Position numbers and translations under genes: made by a program. From assembly GCA_903928015.1 (NCBI GenBank), contig CAIYPF010000100.1, forward strand, positions 1 to 44,541: DNA of 44,541 nucleotides, in the 5' to 3' direction. Below, in pieces: positions 25,635 through 37,223 of the stretch (its first letter is position 1; the number at the start of each line of letters is the position of its first letter). The notes under the pieces are model-generated. The model saw nothing but the letters and a program-made list of their open reading frames with translations, was not told the DNA's origin and did no database searches. The DNA comes from an uncultured Gammaproteobacteria bacterium (GTDB taxonomy: Bacteria; Pseudomonadota; Gammaproteobacteria; Pseudomonadales; UBA5518).

Positions 25635-26453
25635 TCAGGTGTCGAGGCGCTCGGGCGCCGTATAGACGGAAAACTTTCCCGGTCGCGCAAAAGCGACCAG
25701 CGTGAAGCCGGCGTCCCGCGCGAGGTTGACGGCGAGCGCGGTGGGAGCCGACACCGCCGCCAGAATCCGCATCCCCGCCCTGGCCGCCTTGGTGACCATC
25801 TCGTAACTCGCACGGCTCGAGACCAGAGCGAAGCCACTGTCACTGGCCGTCGCCGTGCGAGCCATCGCGCCGATCAGCTTGTCGAGCGCATTGTGACGCC
25901 CGACGTCCTCCCGCAGGAGGCGGATATCCCCATTGACCCCGCACCATGCAGCCCCATGGGCACCTCCCGTGCGCAAGGAGAGCGCCTGCAGCGGCGCCAT
26001 CGCAACCACTGCGCGCTCTACGGCCGCAGCAGATAGCACGGGACCGTCGGCAACGCGATCAACCGAGCGGATCGCCTGCTCGAGGGACTCCGCGCCGCAC
26101 AGGCCACAACCCGTCCTTCCCGTGAGATTCCGGCGCATGGTCTTCAGTGCATGCTCACGCCCTGGTGACAGACTCACCGCAAGCTCCAATCCGTGCGGAT
26201 GGGCCGAGGCTTCGATATCCCGTATCTCCGAGGCATGCGCGACGATACCCTCGGAGAGACTGAAGCCAACCGCAAAATCCTCGAGGTCGGCGGGGGTCAT
26301 CATCATCACGACATGCGAGATCCCGTTGTAGCTCAGTGCAACGGGCGTCTCCTCCGCCACCGCATCCTGCGCGGCCTCCACAGCGGCGCAGGAACTCCAG
26401 CGCCGCACAGCGACGTCCACCAGGCACTCGCCCGCCGTGCGAACCAGACTCAA
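25635..26453 (-). CDS. fdhD: FdhD/FdsC sulfurtransferase for formate dehydrogenase
   Basis: About 272 residues. AEETPVALSYNGISHVVMMMTPADLEDFAVGFSLSEGIV and the paired cysteines in GRTGCGLCG identify FdhD, which carries sulfur from a cysteine desulfurase to the bis-MGD cofactor before insertion into the formate dehydrogenase. ASYEMVTKAARAGMRILAAVSAPTALAVNLA is also typical. TTG at 26453 is proposed as start because it overlaps the fdsA stop as TTGA and gives a family-length N-terminus; the ATG at 26534 would overlap fdsA by 85 bases. The exact start is uncertain. It is the fdsC-position gene of this operon. Confidence 0.88.
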   Translation of the reverse strand: MSLVRTAGECLVDVAVRRWSSCAAVEAAQDAVAEETPVALSYNGISHVVMMMTPADLEDFAVGFSLSEGIVAHASEIRDIEASAHPHGLELAVSLSPGREHALKTMRRNLTGRTGCGLCGAESLEQAIRSVDRVADGPVLSAAAVERAVVAMAPLQALSLRTGGAHGAAWCGVNGDIRLLREDVGRHNALDKLIGAMARTATASDSGFALVSSRASYEMVTKAARAGMRILAAVSAPTALAVNLARDAGFTLVAFARPGKFSVYTAPERLDT

Positions 26454-29314
26454 GTCGGGGTACCGGCTTCCGCGATGGCCTGTTCGAGGAAGCGCTGCTG
26501 ACGCGCAGAGAACACTCTCTGCCTCTGCTGCCACTCGGAAGGTGCATTGACCCTGGAGGCCTGCACCGCAGTCACCTTGTACTCGGGGCAGTTGGTGGCC
26601 CAGTCGGAGTTGTCCGTGGTCACCACGTTGGCGCCGCTCACCGGGTGGTGGAACGTGGTGTAGAGCACGCCCGCCTGCACACGGTCCGTGACTTCCGCGC
26701 GCAATACCGTCTCACCCGCGCGGCTCACCAGACCCACCCAGTCGCCATTGCTGATGCCGCGTTCCTCGGCGTCGTGCGGATGGATCTCGAGGAGGTCCTC
26801 GGAATGGAAGCGGAGATTCTCGGTGCGCCGTGTCTGAGCACCGACGTTGTACTGGGACAGGATCCGGCCCGTGGTGAGAAGCAGGGGCAGACGGCTGCTG
26901 GCACGCTCTTCGGTGGGCACGAAGGGCGTCATCGCGAAATAACCCTTGCCACGCACGAAGGCGCCGACGTGCATGGTCGGGGTGCCCTCCGGAGTGTGCT
27001 CGTTGCAGGGCCACTGGATGCTGCCCAGCTGCTCGAGCTTGGCGTAACTCACACCCGTGAAGGTGGGGGTGAGCCTGGAGATCTCATCCATGATCTCGCT
27101 GGCAGCGGCGTAATTCATCGGATAGCCGAGCGCGTTGGCGAGCTTCTGGGTGATCTGCCAGTCCTCGAGTCCGGCGAGGGGGCTTACGGCCCGGCGCACG
27201 CGCGAGATACGACGTTCGGCGTTGGTGAAGGTGCCCTCTTTCTCGAGGAAGGTGGCGCCCGGCAGAAACACATGCGCGAACTTCGCGGTCTCGTTCAGGA
27301 AGAGATCCTGCACCACCAGACACTCGAGCTGGCGCAGCGCGGCCTCGACGTGCTGCGTGTTCGGGTCCGATTGTGCGAAGTCCTCGCCCTGCACGTACAT
27401 GCCGCGGAAACGGCCATCCAGAGCCGCGTCGAACATGTTGGGGATGCGCATGCCGGGCTCGCTGTCGAGTTCGACGCCCCACGCAGCCTCGAAACTGGCG
27501 CGCACGCCCGGATCGGAGACGTGCCGGTAGCCGGGGAACTCGTGGGGGAAAGACCCCATGTCACAGGAGCCCTGCACGTTGTTCTGGCCACGCAGCGGAT
27601 TCACGCCAACGCCACGGCGACCGAGGTTCCCGGTAGCCATTGCCAGGTTGGCGATGCCCATGACGGTGGTGGAACCCTGGCTGTGCTCGGTGACGCCGAG
27701 GCCGTAGTAAATCGCTGCGTTGCGCGCTCCGGCATAGAGCCTGGCGGCCGCACGCAATTCCCCGGCGGGAATGCCAGTGAGTGCGGCAGTGGCCTCGGGC
27801 GAGTGCTCCGGACGCGACACGAAGGAGCGCCACTGCTGCCACTGCGCGATTTCGCAGCGTTCTTCGACGAAGACCGTGTTCTCGAGGCCCTCGGTGACAA
27901 TCACGTGGGCCATCGCGTTGACGAACGCAACGTTGGTGCCCGGGCGCAATTGAAGGTGGTGCTCTGCGCGGATATGCGGGCTCGACACCAAGGCGATGCG
28001 GCGCGGATCCACGACGATGAGGCTTGCGCCCTCACGCAACCGCTTCTTCAGACGGGAGGCGAACACCGGATGCGCCTCGGTGGGGTTGGCGCCCATCACG
28101 ATGATCACATCGGCCTCGGCCACCGAGCTGAAGGACTGGGTGCCGGCCGATTCACCGAGCGTGGTCTTCAGGCCATAGCCCGTGGGCGAGTGGCAAACAC
28201 GTGCGCAGGTATCGACGTTGTTGTTGCCGAAGCCGGCACGGACGAGCTTCTGGACCAGCCAGGTCTCCTCGTTGGTGCAGCGCGAGGAGGTGATGGCGCC
28301 CACGCTGTTGCGCCCGTATTTCTGCTGGATGTCCTTGAACCGTGCCGCCGCAAAACCGACTGCTTCGTCCCAGCTGACTTCGCGCCATGGCTCGTCGATG
28401 CTGTTGCGGATCATCGGGTGACGGATGCGGTCTTTGTGGGTCGTGTAGCCGAAGGCAAAGCGGCCCTTGACGCAGGAGTGGCCCTCGTTCGCCTTGCCGT
28501 CCTTGTTGGGCACCATGCGTACCACGGTGTCGCCGCGCATCTCGGCCCGGAAGGAGCAGCCGACGCCGCAATAGGCGCAGGTGGTGAGCACGCTGTGCTC
28601 GGGCACGCCTGTCTCGATGACGCTCTTTTCCTGGAGCGTGGCGGTGGGGCAGGCCTGCACGCACGCGCCGCAGGAAACGCAATCGGATTCCATGAAGGAA
28701 CCGCCCTGCCCGGCCGCGATCTTCGAGTCGAAGCCGCGACCCTGTACCGTCAGCGCAAAAGTGCCCTGCACTTCCTCGCAGGCCCGCACGCAGCGCGAGC
28801 ACACGATGCACTTGGAGGGATCGAAGGCGAAGTACGGATTGGACTCGTCCTTGGCCGAACCAAGATGGCTCGCGCCATCGAAGCCGTAGCGCACCTTGCG
28901 CAAGCCCACCTCGCCTGCCACATCCTGAAGCTCGCAATCGCCGTTGGCGCTGCAGGTCAGGCAGTCGAGCGGGTGGTCCGAAATGTAGAGTTCGAGCACG
29001 TTGCGGCGAAGCCCTGCAAGCGCCTGCGTCTGCGTGCGCACAACCATGCCGTGTTCGGCCGGTGTGGTGCAGGAGGCCGGGTACCCCTTGCGGCCCTGGA
29101 TCTCGACCAGGCACACGCGGCAGGAGCCGAAGGCCTCGACGGAATCGGTGGCGCAGAGCTTGGGCACCTTGATGCCGGCCAGCGCCGCGGCCCGCATCAC
29201 CGAGGTGCCCTCGGGCACACTCAGTTCGAAGCCGTCGATGGTGAGTGATACCAGCCGCTCCGAGACACGCGCCGGCGTGCCCAGATCCTGTTGCGGTTCG
29301 TAGTACTGCAGCAT
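26450..29314 (-). CDS. fdsA: NAD-dependent formate dehydrogenase alpha subunit (Mo-bis-MGD)
   Basis: A 954-residue catalytic subunit. N-terminal [2Fe-2S] ligands are C54, C65, C68, C82; a His-Cys3 cluster follows (H114, C118, C121, C127); then two [4Fe-4S] sets (C169/172/175/179 and C212/215/218/222) and the MGD-domain cluster (C246, C249, C253, C281). The molybdenum ligand is cysteine C374 in ARVCHSPTGYG, not selenocysteine. GQNNVQGSCDMGSFPHEFPGY and the C-terminal molybdopterin-binding domain are complete. It oxidises formate to CO2 in the cytosol and passes electrons to the FdsGB subunit. GAGG lies before the ATG at 29314. Confidence 0.95.
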   Translation of the reverse strand: MLQYYEPQQDLGTPARVSERLVSLTIDGFELSVPEGTSVMRAAALAGIKVPKLCATDSVEAFGSCRVCLVEIQGRKGYPASCTTPAEHGMVVRTQTQALAGLRRNVLELYISDHPLDCLTCSANGDCELQDVAGEVGLRKVRYGFDGASHLGSAKDESNPYFAFDPSKCIVCSRCVRACEEVQGTFALTVQGRGFDSKIAAGQGGSFMESDCVSCGACVQACPTATLQEKSVIETGVPEHSVLTTCAYCGVGCSFRAEMRGDTVVRMVPNKDGKANEGHSCVKGRFAFGYTTHKDRIRHPMIRNSIDEPWREVSWDEAVGFAAARFKDIQQKYGRNSVGAITSSRCTNEETWLVQKLVRAGFGNNNVDTCARVCHSPTGYGLKTTLGESAGTQSFSSVAEADVIIVMGANPTEAHPVFASRLKKRLREGASLIVVDPRRIALVSSPHIRAEHHLQLRPGTNVAFVNAMAHVIVTEGLENTVFVEERCEIAQWQQWRSFVSRPEHSPEATAALTGIPAGELRAAARLYAGARNAAIYYGLGVTEHSQGSTTVMGIANLAMATGNLGRRGVGVNPLRGQNNVQGSCDMGSFPHEFPGYRHVSDPGVRASFEAAWGVELDSEPGMRIPNMFDAALDGRFRGMYVQGEDFAQSDPNTQHVEAALRQLECLVVQDLFLNETAKFAHVFLPGATFLEKEGTFTNAERRISRVRRAVSPLAGLEDWQITQKLANALGYPMNYAAASEIMDEISRLTPTFTGVSYAKLEQLGSIQWPCNEHTPEGTPTMHVGAFVRGKGYFAMTPFVPTEERASSRLPLLLTTGRILSQYNVGAQTRRTENLRFHSEDLLEIHPHDAEERGISNGDWVGLVSRAGETVLRAEVTDRVQAGVLYTTFHHPVSGANVVTTDNSDWATNCPEYKVTAVQASRVNAPSEWQQRQRVFSARQQRFLEQAIAEAGTPT

Positions 29315-29363
29315 GTCCCTTACCTCAGCAACAAATCGGGTGGCCTCGAGCGGCCCCGGTTAA

Positions 29364-29382
29364 GGCCACGGTTGTCGTGGCC
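29364..29382 (-). other. Intercistronic hairpin between fdsGB and fdsA
   Basis: A perfect 7-bp GC-rich stem (GGCCACG 29364-29370 and CGTGGCC 29376-29382) with a 5-nt loop lies in the 79-bp gap. On the minus strand a run of seven T precedes rather than follows it, so it is not an intrinsic terminator for the operon; it may set mRNA stability or subunit ratio. Confidence 0.4.
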
Positions 29383-29393
29383 GGAAAAAAACC

Positions 29394-31439
29394 TCAGTTC
29401 ACGGTTCTGACCGCGAAGTCCTCTGGCCAGTACTTCAACGCGCTCATCACGGGAAGCGGCGTAAGGCTGCCGAGAGCGCAGAGCGACGCGTTGGTAAGCG
29501 TCCCGCAGAGCTCCTCGAGCAGCGCCGTGTTGGCGGCGCGGTCTACGTCGGCCGTGATCTTGTCGATCAACTCGACACCACGGGTGGAGCCGATACGGCA
29601 CGGCGTGCACTTGCCACAGGATTCGAGTGCGCAGAACTCCATCGCGAAGCGCGCCTGGGCACGCATGTCGACGGTGTCGTCGAACACCACGACGCCGCCA
29701 TGCCCGACCAACGCGCCGAGCGCTGCGAAGGCCTCGTAATCCAGCGCCGTGTCCCACTGCGCGGCTGGCAGGTAGGCGCCGAGCGGGCCGCCGACCTGGA
29801 TGGCACGCACAGGACGGCCCGTGCGTGTTCCGCCGCCGAAGTCCTCGACGATCTGGCGCAAGGTCGTACCGAATGGCACCTCGATCAGGCCACCGCGTTT
29901 GATGTTGCCACCGAGCTGCACCGCAAGCGTGCCGCGGGAGCGCGCAACTCCGTTGCCCCAATAGGACTCCGGGCCCTCGCCAAGGATGGTGGTGACGGCA
30001 ACCAGGCTCATCACGTTGTGGATGAGCGTGGGCTTGCCGAAAAGACCCTTGATGGCCGGAAGCGGTGGCTTGGCACGCACGGTGCCGCGGCGACCTTCGA
30101 GGATCTCGAGCAGGGAAGTCTCTTCGCCGCAGACATAAGCGCCCGCACCGATGCGTAACTCGACATCGAAGGCCCGCCCGCTGCCCAGGACATCAGCACC
30201 CAGCCAGCCGTCGGCGCGTGCAAGCTCAATGGCGCGGCGCATCACGGTAGCCGCATGCGGGTATTCGATGCGCAAACCGATGTATCCCTTGTCAGCGCCG
30301 GTCGCGAGCCCGGCAACCGCCATGCCTTCGAGAAGCTGGAACGGGTCTGACTCGACAACGAGGCGATCGGCGAAGGTTCCCGAGTCCCCCTCCTCCGCGT
30401 TGCAGACGACAAACTTCTGCGCCGAGGGAGTGTCGAGCACGGTCTGCCACTTGATGCCCGACGGGAAGGCAGCGCCCCCGCGCCCACGCAGGCCCGATGC
30501 CTTCACCGCGTCGACGATCTGCTGCTGCGAAAGCGTCAGCGCATGACGCAGCGCCACCAGGCCGCCCTCTGCCCTGTAGTCGTCCCGCGACAGCGGGTCC
30601 GTGCGTCCGATGCGGCGGAAGCTCAAGCGTTGCTGTTTCGAGATCCAGGGATGCGCCTCGACCGGACCGATGCACAGAGGGTGAGCGGTATCGAAGCCGC
30701 CGTCGATCAGCGATGAGACGTCGCTCGCGCGAACGTTGGCAAAGCCGATGCGCTGTCCGTCGCGCTCGATCTCCACCAGTGGCTCCATCCACGCCGCGCC
30801 ACGCGAACCGTTGCGAACCACGCCAAGGCCGAGGCTGCGCTCCGCAGCAACACGGGCAAAGGCATTGGCAACTTCATCCGCGCCGAGCGAGATTGCAGTG
30901 GTGTCGGAGGGCACAAAAACGCGGATCGAGTTCGCAGGTGCAGCACTCGTCGCGGCAGCATCCACGATGCGAAGTGCCGACGTGCCACTGACCGCGCTCG
31001 CAAGAAGTGTCCCGAGACGGGCTGCATCGACCTCGCCATGGACCTTGTCGTCGATACGGACGCTGGGGCCGCAGGCACAGTTGCCGAGGCAATACACGGC
31101 GTCGAGCGTGAGCGAGCCGTCCGCGCTGGTTTCGCCGAAGTCGAGCCCGGTCAGTTTGCGTGCTGCCTCGGCAAGTGAGCGTGAGCCCACCGACTGGCAG
31201 GCCTCTGCCTGGCATACCTGCAGGCGGGTGCGCCCGGCAGGCTCCAGACGCAGGTCATGGAAAAACGTGACGAGCCCGTGCACCTCTGCGCGGGAAACGG
31301 ACAGCGCCTCGGCGATGCGGCCAACGCTCTCGGGCGGCACATGGCCGAATGCTTCCTGCACCGCGTGCAACACGGGAAGCAAGGGGCCGCGCGTGCCAGC
31401 GTGCTCGGCGAGAATCGAATTCAGTACATCGTGGTTCAC
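29394..31439 (-). CDS. Fused formate dehydrogenase gamma-beta subunit (FdsG-FdsB)
   Basis: A 681-residue NuoE-NuoF type fusion. Residues 1-150 are FdsG-like with [2Fe-2S] ligands C76, C81, C117, C121 (VCQAEACQSVGS, CLGNCACGPS). A short Ala/Ser linker (about 152-170) leads into a full FdsB: an N-terminal domain (RVFVPSDTTAISLGADEVANA), then FMN/NADH motifs GLRGRGGAAFPSGIKW (315-330) and GAGAYVCGEETSLLEILEGRRG (430-451), and [4Fe-4S] ligands C607, C610, C613 and C653. It takes electrons from FdsA and reduces NAD+. FdsG and FdsB are separate in Cupriavidus and Rhodobacter; a comparable fusion is known in the Methylobacterium formate dehydrogenase beta subunit. The start is GTG at 31439. Confidence 0.93.
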   Translation of the reverse strand: MNHDVLNSILAEHAGTRGPLLPVLHAVQEAFGHVPPESVGRIAEALSVSRAEVHGLVTFFHDLRLEPAGRTRLQVCQAEACQSVGSRSLAEAARKLTGLDFGETSADGSLTLDAVYCLGNCACGPSVRIDDKVHGEVDAARLGTLLASAVSGTSALRIVDAAATSAAPANSIRVFVPSDTTAISLGADEVANAFARVAAERSLGLGVVRNGSRGAAWMEPLVEIERDGQRIGFANVRASDVSSLIDGGFDTAHPLCIGPVEAHPWISKQQRLSFRRIGRTDPLSRDDYRAEGGLVALRHALTLSQQQIVDAVKASGLRGRGGAAFPSGIKWQTVLDTPSAQKFVVCNAEEGDSGTFADRLVVESDPFQLLEGMAVAGLATGADKGYIGLRIEYPHAATVMRRAIELARADGWLGADVLGSGRAFDVELRIGAGAYVCGEETSLLEILEGRRGTVRAKPPLPAIKGLFGKPTLIHNVMSLVAVTTILGEGPESYWGNGVARSRGTLAVQLGGNIKRGGLIEVPFGTTLRQIVEDFGGGTRTGRPVRAIQVGGPLGAYLPAAQWDTALDYEAFAALGALVGHGGVVVFDDTVDMRAQARFAMEFCALESCGKCTPCRIGSTRGVELIDKITADVDRAANTALLEELCGTLTNASLCALGSLTPLPVMSALKYWPEDFAVRTVN

Positions 31440-31499
31440 GCAGGAGATTCCGTGGAAGCGCGAATGCCGCGCGGAGTGGGACGTGGTTGCATCGCGGAC

Positions 31500-32345
31500 T
31501 CAGGCATGGAGGTGCTCCGCGTGGAAGGCGATGTGCTCGCCTATGAAACTGCTCACGAAAAAATAGCTGTGATCGTAGCCACGCTGCATGCGCAGGCGAA
31601 GCGGATACAGAACCGCGTCTGCCGCAGCCTGAAGCCGCTCGGGGCGCAACTGCACAGCAAGGAAGGAATCCGCGTCCCCCTGGTCGACCAGCATGGGAAG
31701 CCGTTCGCTGCTTCCCGCCATCAGCAGGCTGGCGTCATGGGCGGCCCACAGTTCCCGATCCGGACCGAGGTAGTTGCCCAGCGCTTTTTGTCCCCAAGGG
31801 CAGTCCGAAGGCGCACTGATCGGGGCGAAGGCACTCACCGAACGGAAACGACCTGGGTTGCGCAAAGCGATCGTGAGCGCGCCGTGACCGCCCATGGAAT
31901 GCCCGCTGATCGCCTGACGCCCCATGTCGATTGCGGGATGCAGCGCAAGGGATGCGGGCAGTTCCTGGCAGATGTAGTCATACATCCGGTAGTGCGCGCT
32001 CCACGGGGCCTGGGTGGCGTTCACGTAGAAGCCGGCTCCCAGTCCGAAGTCCCACGCGCCCTCGGGATCGCCGGGGACACCCTCGCCGCGCGGACTGGTG
32101 TCGGGCGCAAGGATGGCAATCCCGTGCTCCGCCGCATAACGCTGGGCGCCAGCCTTGGCGACGAAATTCTCGTCGGTGCAGGTCAGGCCCGAAAGCCAGA
32201 TGAGCACCGGTACGGCGCCCTCCTCGGCCTGCGGCGGAAGGTACAGCGAAAAGGTCATTTCGCAATCGAGCGTCGCGGCCCGATGACGGTAGCGTTTCTG
32301 CCAGCCACCGAAGCAGCGGGCCGATGCAATCTCTGTGGCGTCCAC
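31500..32345 (-). CDS. fghA: S-formylglutathione hydrolase
   Basis: A 281-residue esterase D-type hydrolase that converts S-formylglutathione to formate and glutathione. It contains CFGGWQKRYRHRAATLDCEMTFSLYLPPQ, the family N-terminus, the nucleophile in SGHSMGGHGAL, and the C-terminal catalytic His in YDHSYFF. GTG at 32345, 2 bases after the adhC stop, is chosen because it gives the usual short lead before CFGGWQKR; the frame continues upstream only through adhC antisense-free coding sequence. It lies between adhC and the fds genes, giving the middle step of formaldehyde oxidation. Confidence 0.94.
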   Translation of the reverse strand: MDATEIASARCFGGWQKRYRHRAATLDCEMTFSLYLPPQAEEGAVPVLIWLSGLTCTDENFVAKAGAQRYAAEHGIAILAPDTSPRGEGVPGDPEGAWDFGLGAGFYVNATQAPWSAHYRMYDYICQELPASLALHPAIDMGRQAISGHSMGGHGALTIALRNPGRFRSVSAFAPISAPSDCPWGQKALGNYLGPDRELWAAHDASLLMAGSSERLPMLVDQGDADSFLAVQLRPERLQAAADAVLYPLRLRMQRGYDHSYFFVSSFIGEHIAFHAEHLHA

Positions 32346-32347
32346 GT

Positions 32348-34387
<2,040 letters not shown>

Positions 34388-34391
<4 letters not shown>

Positions 34392-35866
34392 GAATTGCAC
34401 CCGACCAGCCGCAGTTCCTGCTTCGGACGAATCATGTAACGCGGCGGCGAGATGTTGTTTGCACGCGCAAGGGCTTCCGGACTCGAGCACCCCTGCCGTT
34501 TGGCGATACTCGCGATAGTGTCACCCGGGCGAACGACGTACTTGCGTCCACCACCATGGGCAACACTGCCGGGCACGCGTGCACGCTGCAGCTCCGAGGC
34601 CAGCGTGGCCATCCGTCCGTCAACGCACTGCGCAGCAAACACGGGGACCAGCACACCCGGCAGGGAAAGCTCGGAGCCAACGGGAATCGGCTTGTTCGGA
34701 TCCACACGCGGATTCAGGTTCCGCAGTGTCCGGAACCACCCATCACGGCTTCCGGCCTGCCCAAGGCAAACCGTGACTTCGCTCAGCGTCATCGCACGCG
34801 GCAGCTTCACCTCGCCCGGACTGCCATCGACCTTGGGGAACTCCAGCCCGTAGTCGTCCGGATGCAGGAACAGCCAGGCTGCAGCAAGAACATAGGGAAC
34901 GTACTCCTGGGTTTCCCGGGGCAACTGCGCCATGACGTCTGCAGACCAGAACGACTTGCTGCGCGAACGCTCCGCGATGCGCCGCATGCGCCCTTCGCCG
35001 CCGTTGTAGGCCGCGAGCGCGAACTCCAGGTTGTGGTTCAGTTCGCCGAAGCGTTCATTCAGGTACTCCACATTGGCGCGCGCCGCCTCTGCGGGATCGT
35101 AGCGGGTGTCGAAGCCGGCATCGGTCTTGAGACCGAAGCGCAAGCCCGTGTAGTACATGAACTGGAACGGTCCGGCTGCGCCTGCGTTGGAGACGGCGTG
35201 AACCTTGCCGCCAGACTCCTTCGCGAGAATCCCGAAGAGCAGTGCCTCTGGCAGTCCGGCTTTTTCGTAGGCCGGCCACATGAGGTAACGCATGTACTGG
35301 TAGTTCTCCCATGCGTCCACGAGGTTCGGACGCATCCAGGTGAGCCAGTCCTGGAGCGCGGCCTTGATGGGCCCGTTCACCTTGATCACCTGGTCAAGAT
35401 GCACGCCGTTCAGCGTGCCGATGGAGCGCGCCACCTCGGGCACGTCCTGCAGTGCGGGGAAGTCACGCTCGAGCGGCTCTACCTCGGAGAAACTCTCGCC
35501 GCTGCCACCTGCCAACGCCTCGCTGCGCAGTGCGAGAAGGTTGCTGTAGGCAGACATGAACCGCTGCGGCTCGCAGCCCTTGGTGCGTACGCAGGCGTCG
35601 CCTCCATCGGCGATATCGGCTGCTGCCTGGGTCATCAGCGCGCGCCCTTCCTCACGGCTCTGCTCCTCGAGCACCTTGTGCAGGCCGGCGCGATAACGTC
35701 CGACGGCAGCACCGAGCTCGGCATAAAGCTGGTCGGAATCAGCCGCACCGCCAGCCTGGGCAGAGGGTGAAGATTTGCCGCCTGGCGCGGCACAGCTACC
35801 CGCGAAAAGCAGGCAAGCACTGAGGACCAGGAGCGACGCAAGACGCCGCGAAAGAGGATGAGGCAT
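34388..35866 (-). CDS. Lytic murein transglycosylase with LysM (MltD-like lipoprotein)
   Basis: A 492-residue predicted lipoprotein (lipobox LLFAGSC, Cys25). The SLT domain is near residues 195-330: catalytic E217 in LAKESGGKVHAVSNAGAAGPFQFM, then FALAAYNGGEGRM and the ETQEYVPYVLAA motif typical of family 1 transglycosylases. A single C-terminal LysM (KYVVRPGDTIASIAKRQGCSSPEALARANNI...) binds peptidoglycan. MltD normally carries two or more LysM, so this is a shorter version with a long helical N-terminal region (40-190). It cleaves glycan strands in the periplasm. It is divergent from the C69-like gene (117-bp gap). Confidence 0.9.
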
Positions 35867-35983
35867 CGGTAATGTCCGGTCGGTAGCGCGCAGTGGGGCG
35901 GAAGGTTATCACGCCACTCACCCGGTGCGGCCGCAAGCGGCTTCGCGTATCTTCACATCGCCCCGTGCCCGGACAATTGCGGT

Positions 35984-37183
35984 ATGTGTGACACCTTCGT
36001 CGTCGTGCGACCGGATGGCGTGATCTTCGCCAAGAACAGCGACCGCGATCCCAACGAAGCACAGCGCCTCGAGTGGATCGCGGCGCGTGAACACGCGGCC
36101 GGAAGCACGCTTCGCTGCACATGGACGAGCATCCCGCAGGCCATGCGCACGAATGCCATGGTGCTGAGCCGCCCCTACTGGATGTGGGGAGCGGAAATGG
36201 GCGCGAACGAACACGGCGTCGCCATCGGCAACGAGGCGGTGTTCGCGCGGGGCGAACTGCTTGCCGATGGGCTCACGGGCATGGACCTGTTGCGTCTCGC
36301 ACTGGAGCGTGCGAGCAGCGCGGCCGGCGCAGTGGACGTGATCCGCGAACTCCTCGCATGCCACGGACAGGGCGGACAAGCCGGTTACGCGAAGGCGGAC
36401 TTCCGATACCACAACAGTTTCCTCATTGCCGACCGCGGTGAGGCCTGGCTGCTGGAAAGCGTAGGGCGTGATACCGAGGCCGAACGTATCGTCACGGGCA
36501 CCCGGGCCATCTCGAACGAACTGCAGTCACCGCGGCTGCGCCGTCACGCAAAGCGGCTGCACGGTCTGCTTGCGCGCGCAGCGCGACGACGCAAACGCAG
36601 CGAATGCCTCGCCGCAACAGTGAACACCGCCGGGGACGCGATGCGTGTGCTGGCAGACCATGGCGAAGGCAACGCGAGGCCCCGCTTCAACCGCTGGACC
36701 GGTGCGCTGGGCGCACCCTGTGTACACGCCGGAGGCTGGCTTGCCGCCACACAGACCACCGGAAGCTGGGTGAGCCAACTCTCTGCTGCCGGAGACCGGC
36801 ACTGGGCCACCGGCACATCTTCTCCCTGCATCTCGGTCTTCCGCCCGCTCGAGATACAGCGCCCGCGGCAAACGGGCATGCCAACGGGGCAACGTGACGG
36901 GCTCAGCCTCTGGTGGCGGCACGAGGCACTGCATCGCGCCATTCACGCAGCGGGCTGGGAAGCGCCGGATTCATTCAGGGCGGATCGAGAGCGTGTACAA
37001 GCCGCCATCCTGCAGGCCGGCGACGAGGGCTGGACGATTGCAGAGGACTGGCTCGAGCGGTGGGAGAACATCAGTCGCATGGCGCCCCGGGCATCACGCC
37101 CGCGCTGGCTGCAGCGCTATTGGCAATCGATCGTCGAAGACGCGGAAAAACCCGCCCTGCGCACGTGGCGTGACCCCGACTGA
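35984..37183 (+). CDS. C69/secernin-like Ntn hydrolase
   Basis: A 399-residue protein beginning MCDTFVVVRPDGVIFAKNSDRDPNEAQ; after Met removal Cys2 would be the N-terminal nucleophile, as in peptidase C69 and secernins. NSDRDPNEAQ, MWGAEMGANEHGVAIGNEAVF, GMDLLRLALERA and YHNSFLIADRGEAWLLES are family features. C69 members are dipeptidases or amidohydrolases; the precise activity here is unknown. It stands alone on the plus strand between the transglycosylase and SUF genes, and its stop is followed by a hairpin shared with sufE. Confidence 0.85.
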   Translation: MCDTFVVVRPDGVIFAKNSDRDPNEAQRLEWIAAREHAAGSTLRCTWTSIPQAMRTNAMVLSRPYWMWGAEMGANEHGVAIGNEAVFARGELLADGLTGMDLLRLALERASSAAGAVDVIRELLACHGQGGQAGYAKADFRYHNSFLIADRGEAWLLESVGRDTEAERIVTGTRAISNELQSPRLRRHAKRLHGLLARAARRRKRSECLAATVNTAGDAMRVLADHGEGNARPRFNRWTGALGAPCVHAGGWLAATQTTGSWVSQLSAAGDRHWATGTSSPCISVFRPLEIQRPRQTGMPTGQRDGLSLWWRHEALHRAIHAAGWEAPDSFRADRERVQAAILQAGDEGWTIAEDWLERWENISRMAPRASRPRWLQRYWQSIVEDAEKPALRTWRDPD

Positions 37184-37210
37184 GCCTGCAGGCGTGCTGC
37201 GATTGCAGGC
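37184..37210. terminator. Hairpin between convergent C69-like and sufE genes
   Basis: GCCTGCA (37184-37190) and TGCAGGC (37204-37210) pair perfectly with a 13-nt loop, immediately after the C69-like stop and 13 bases before the sufE stop. There is no T-run; probably a shared 3'-end structure. Confidence 0.45.
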
Positions 37211-37223
37211 CGGGAGCAAGACC

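Noticed and set aside
26336-29248. 970-residue open frame on the plus strand across fdsA
   Set aside because: It is the antisense shadow of fdsA caused by GC-rich codon bias; the minus-strand protein has full cofactor motifs and family length, and the plus-strand translation has no recognisable domain.
29364-29382. Intrinsic terminator between fdsGB and fdsA
   Set aside because: On the transcribed minus strand the T-run precedes the stem, so it cannot work as a standard terminator; kept only as a hairpin.
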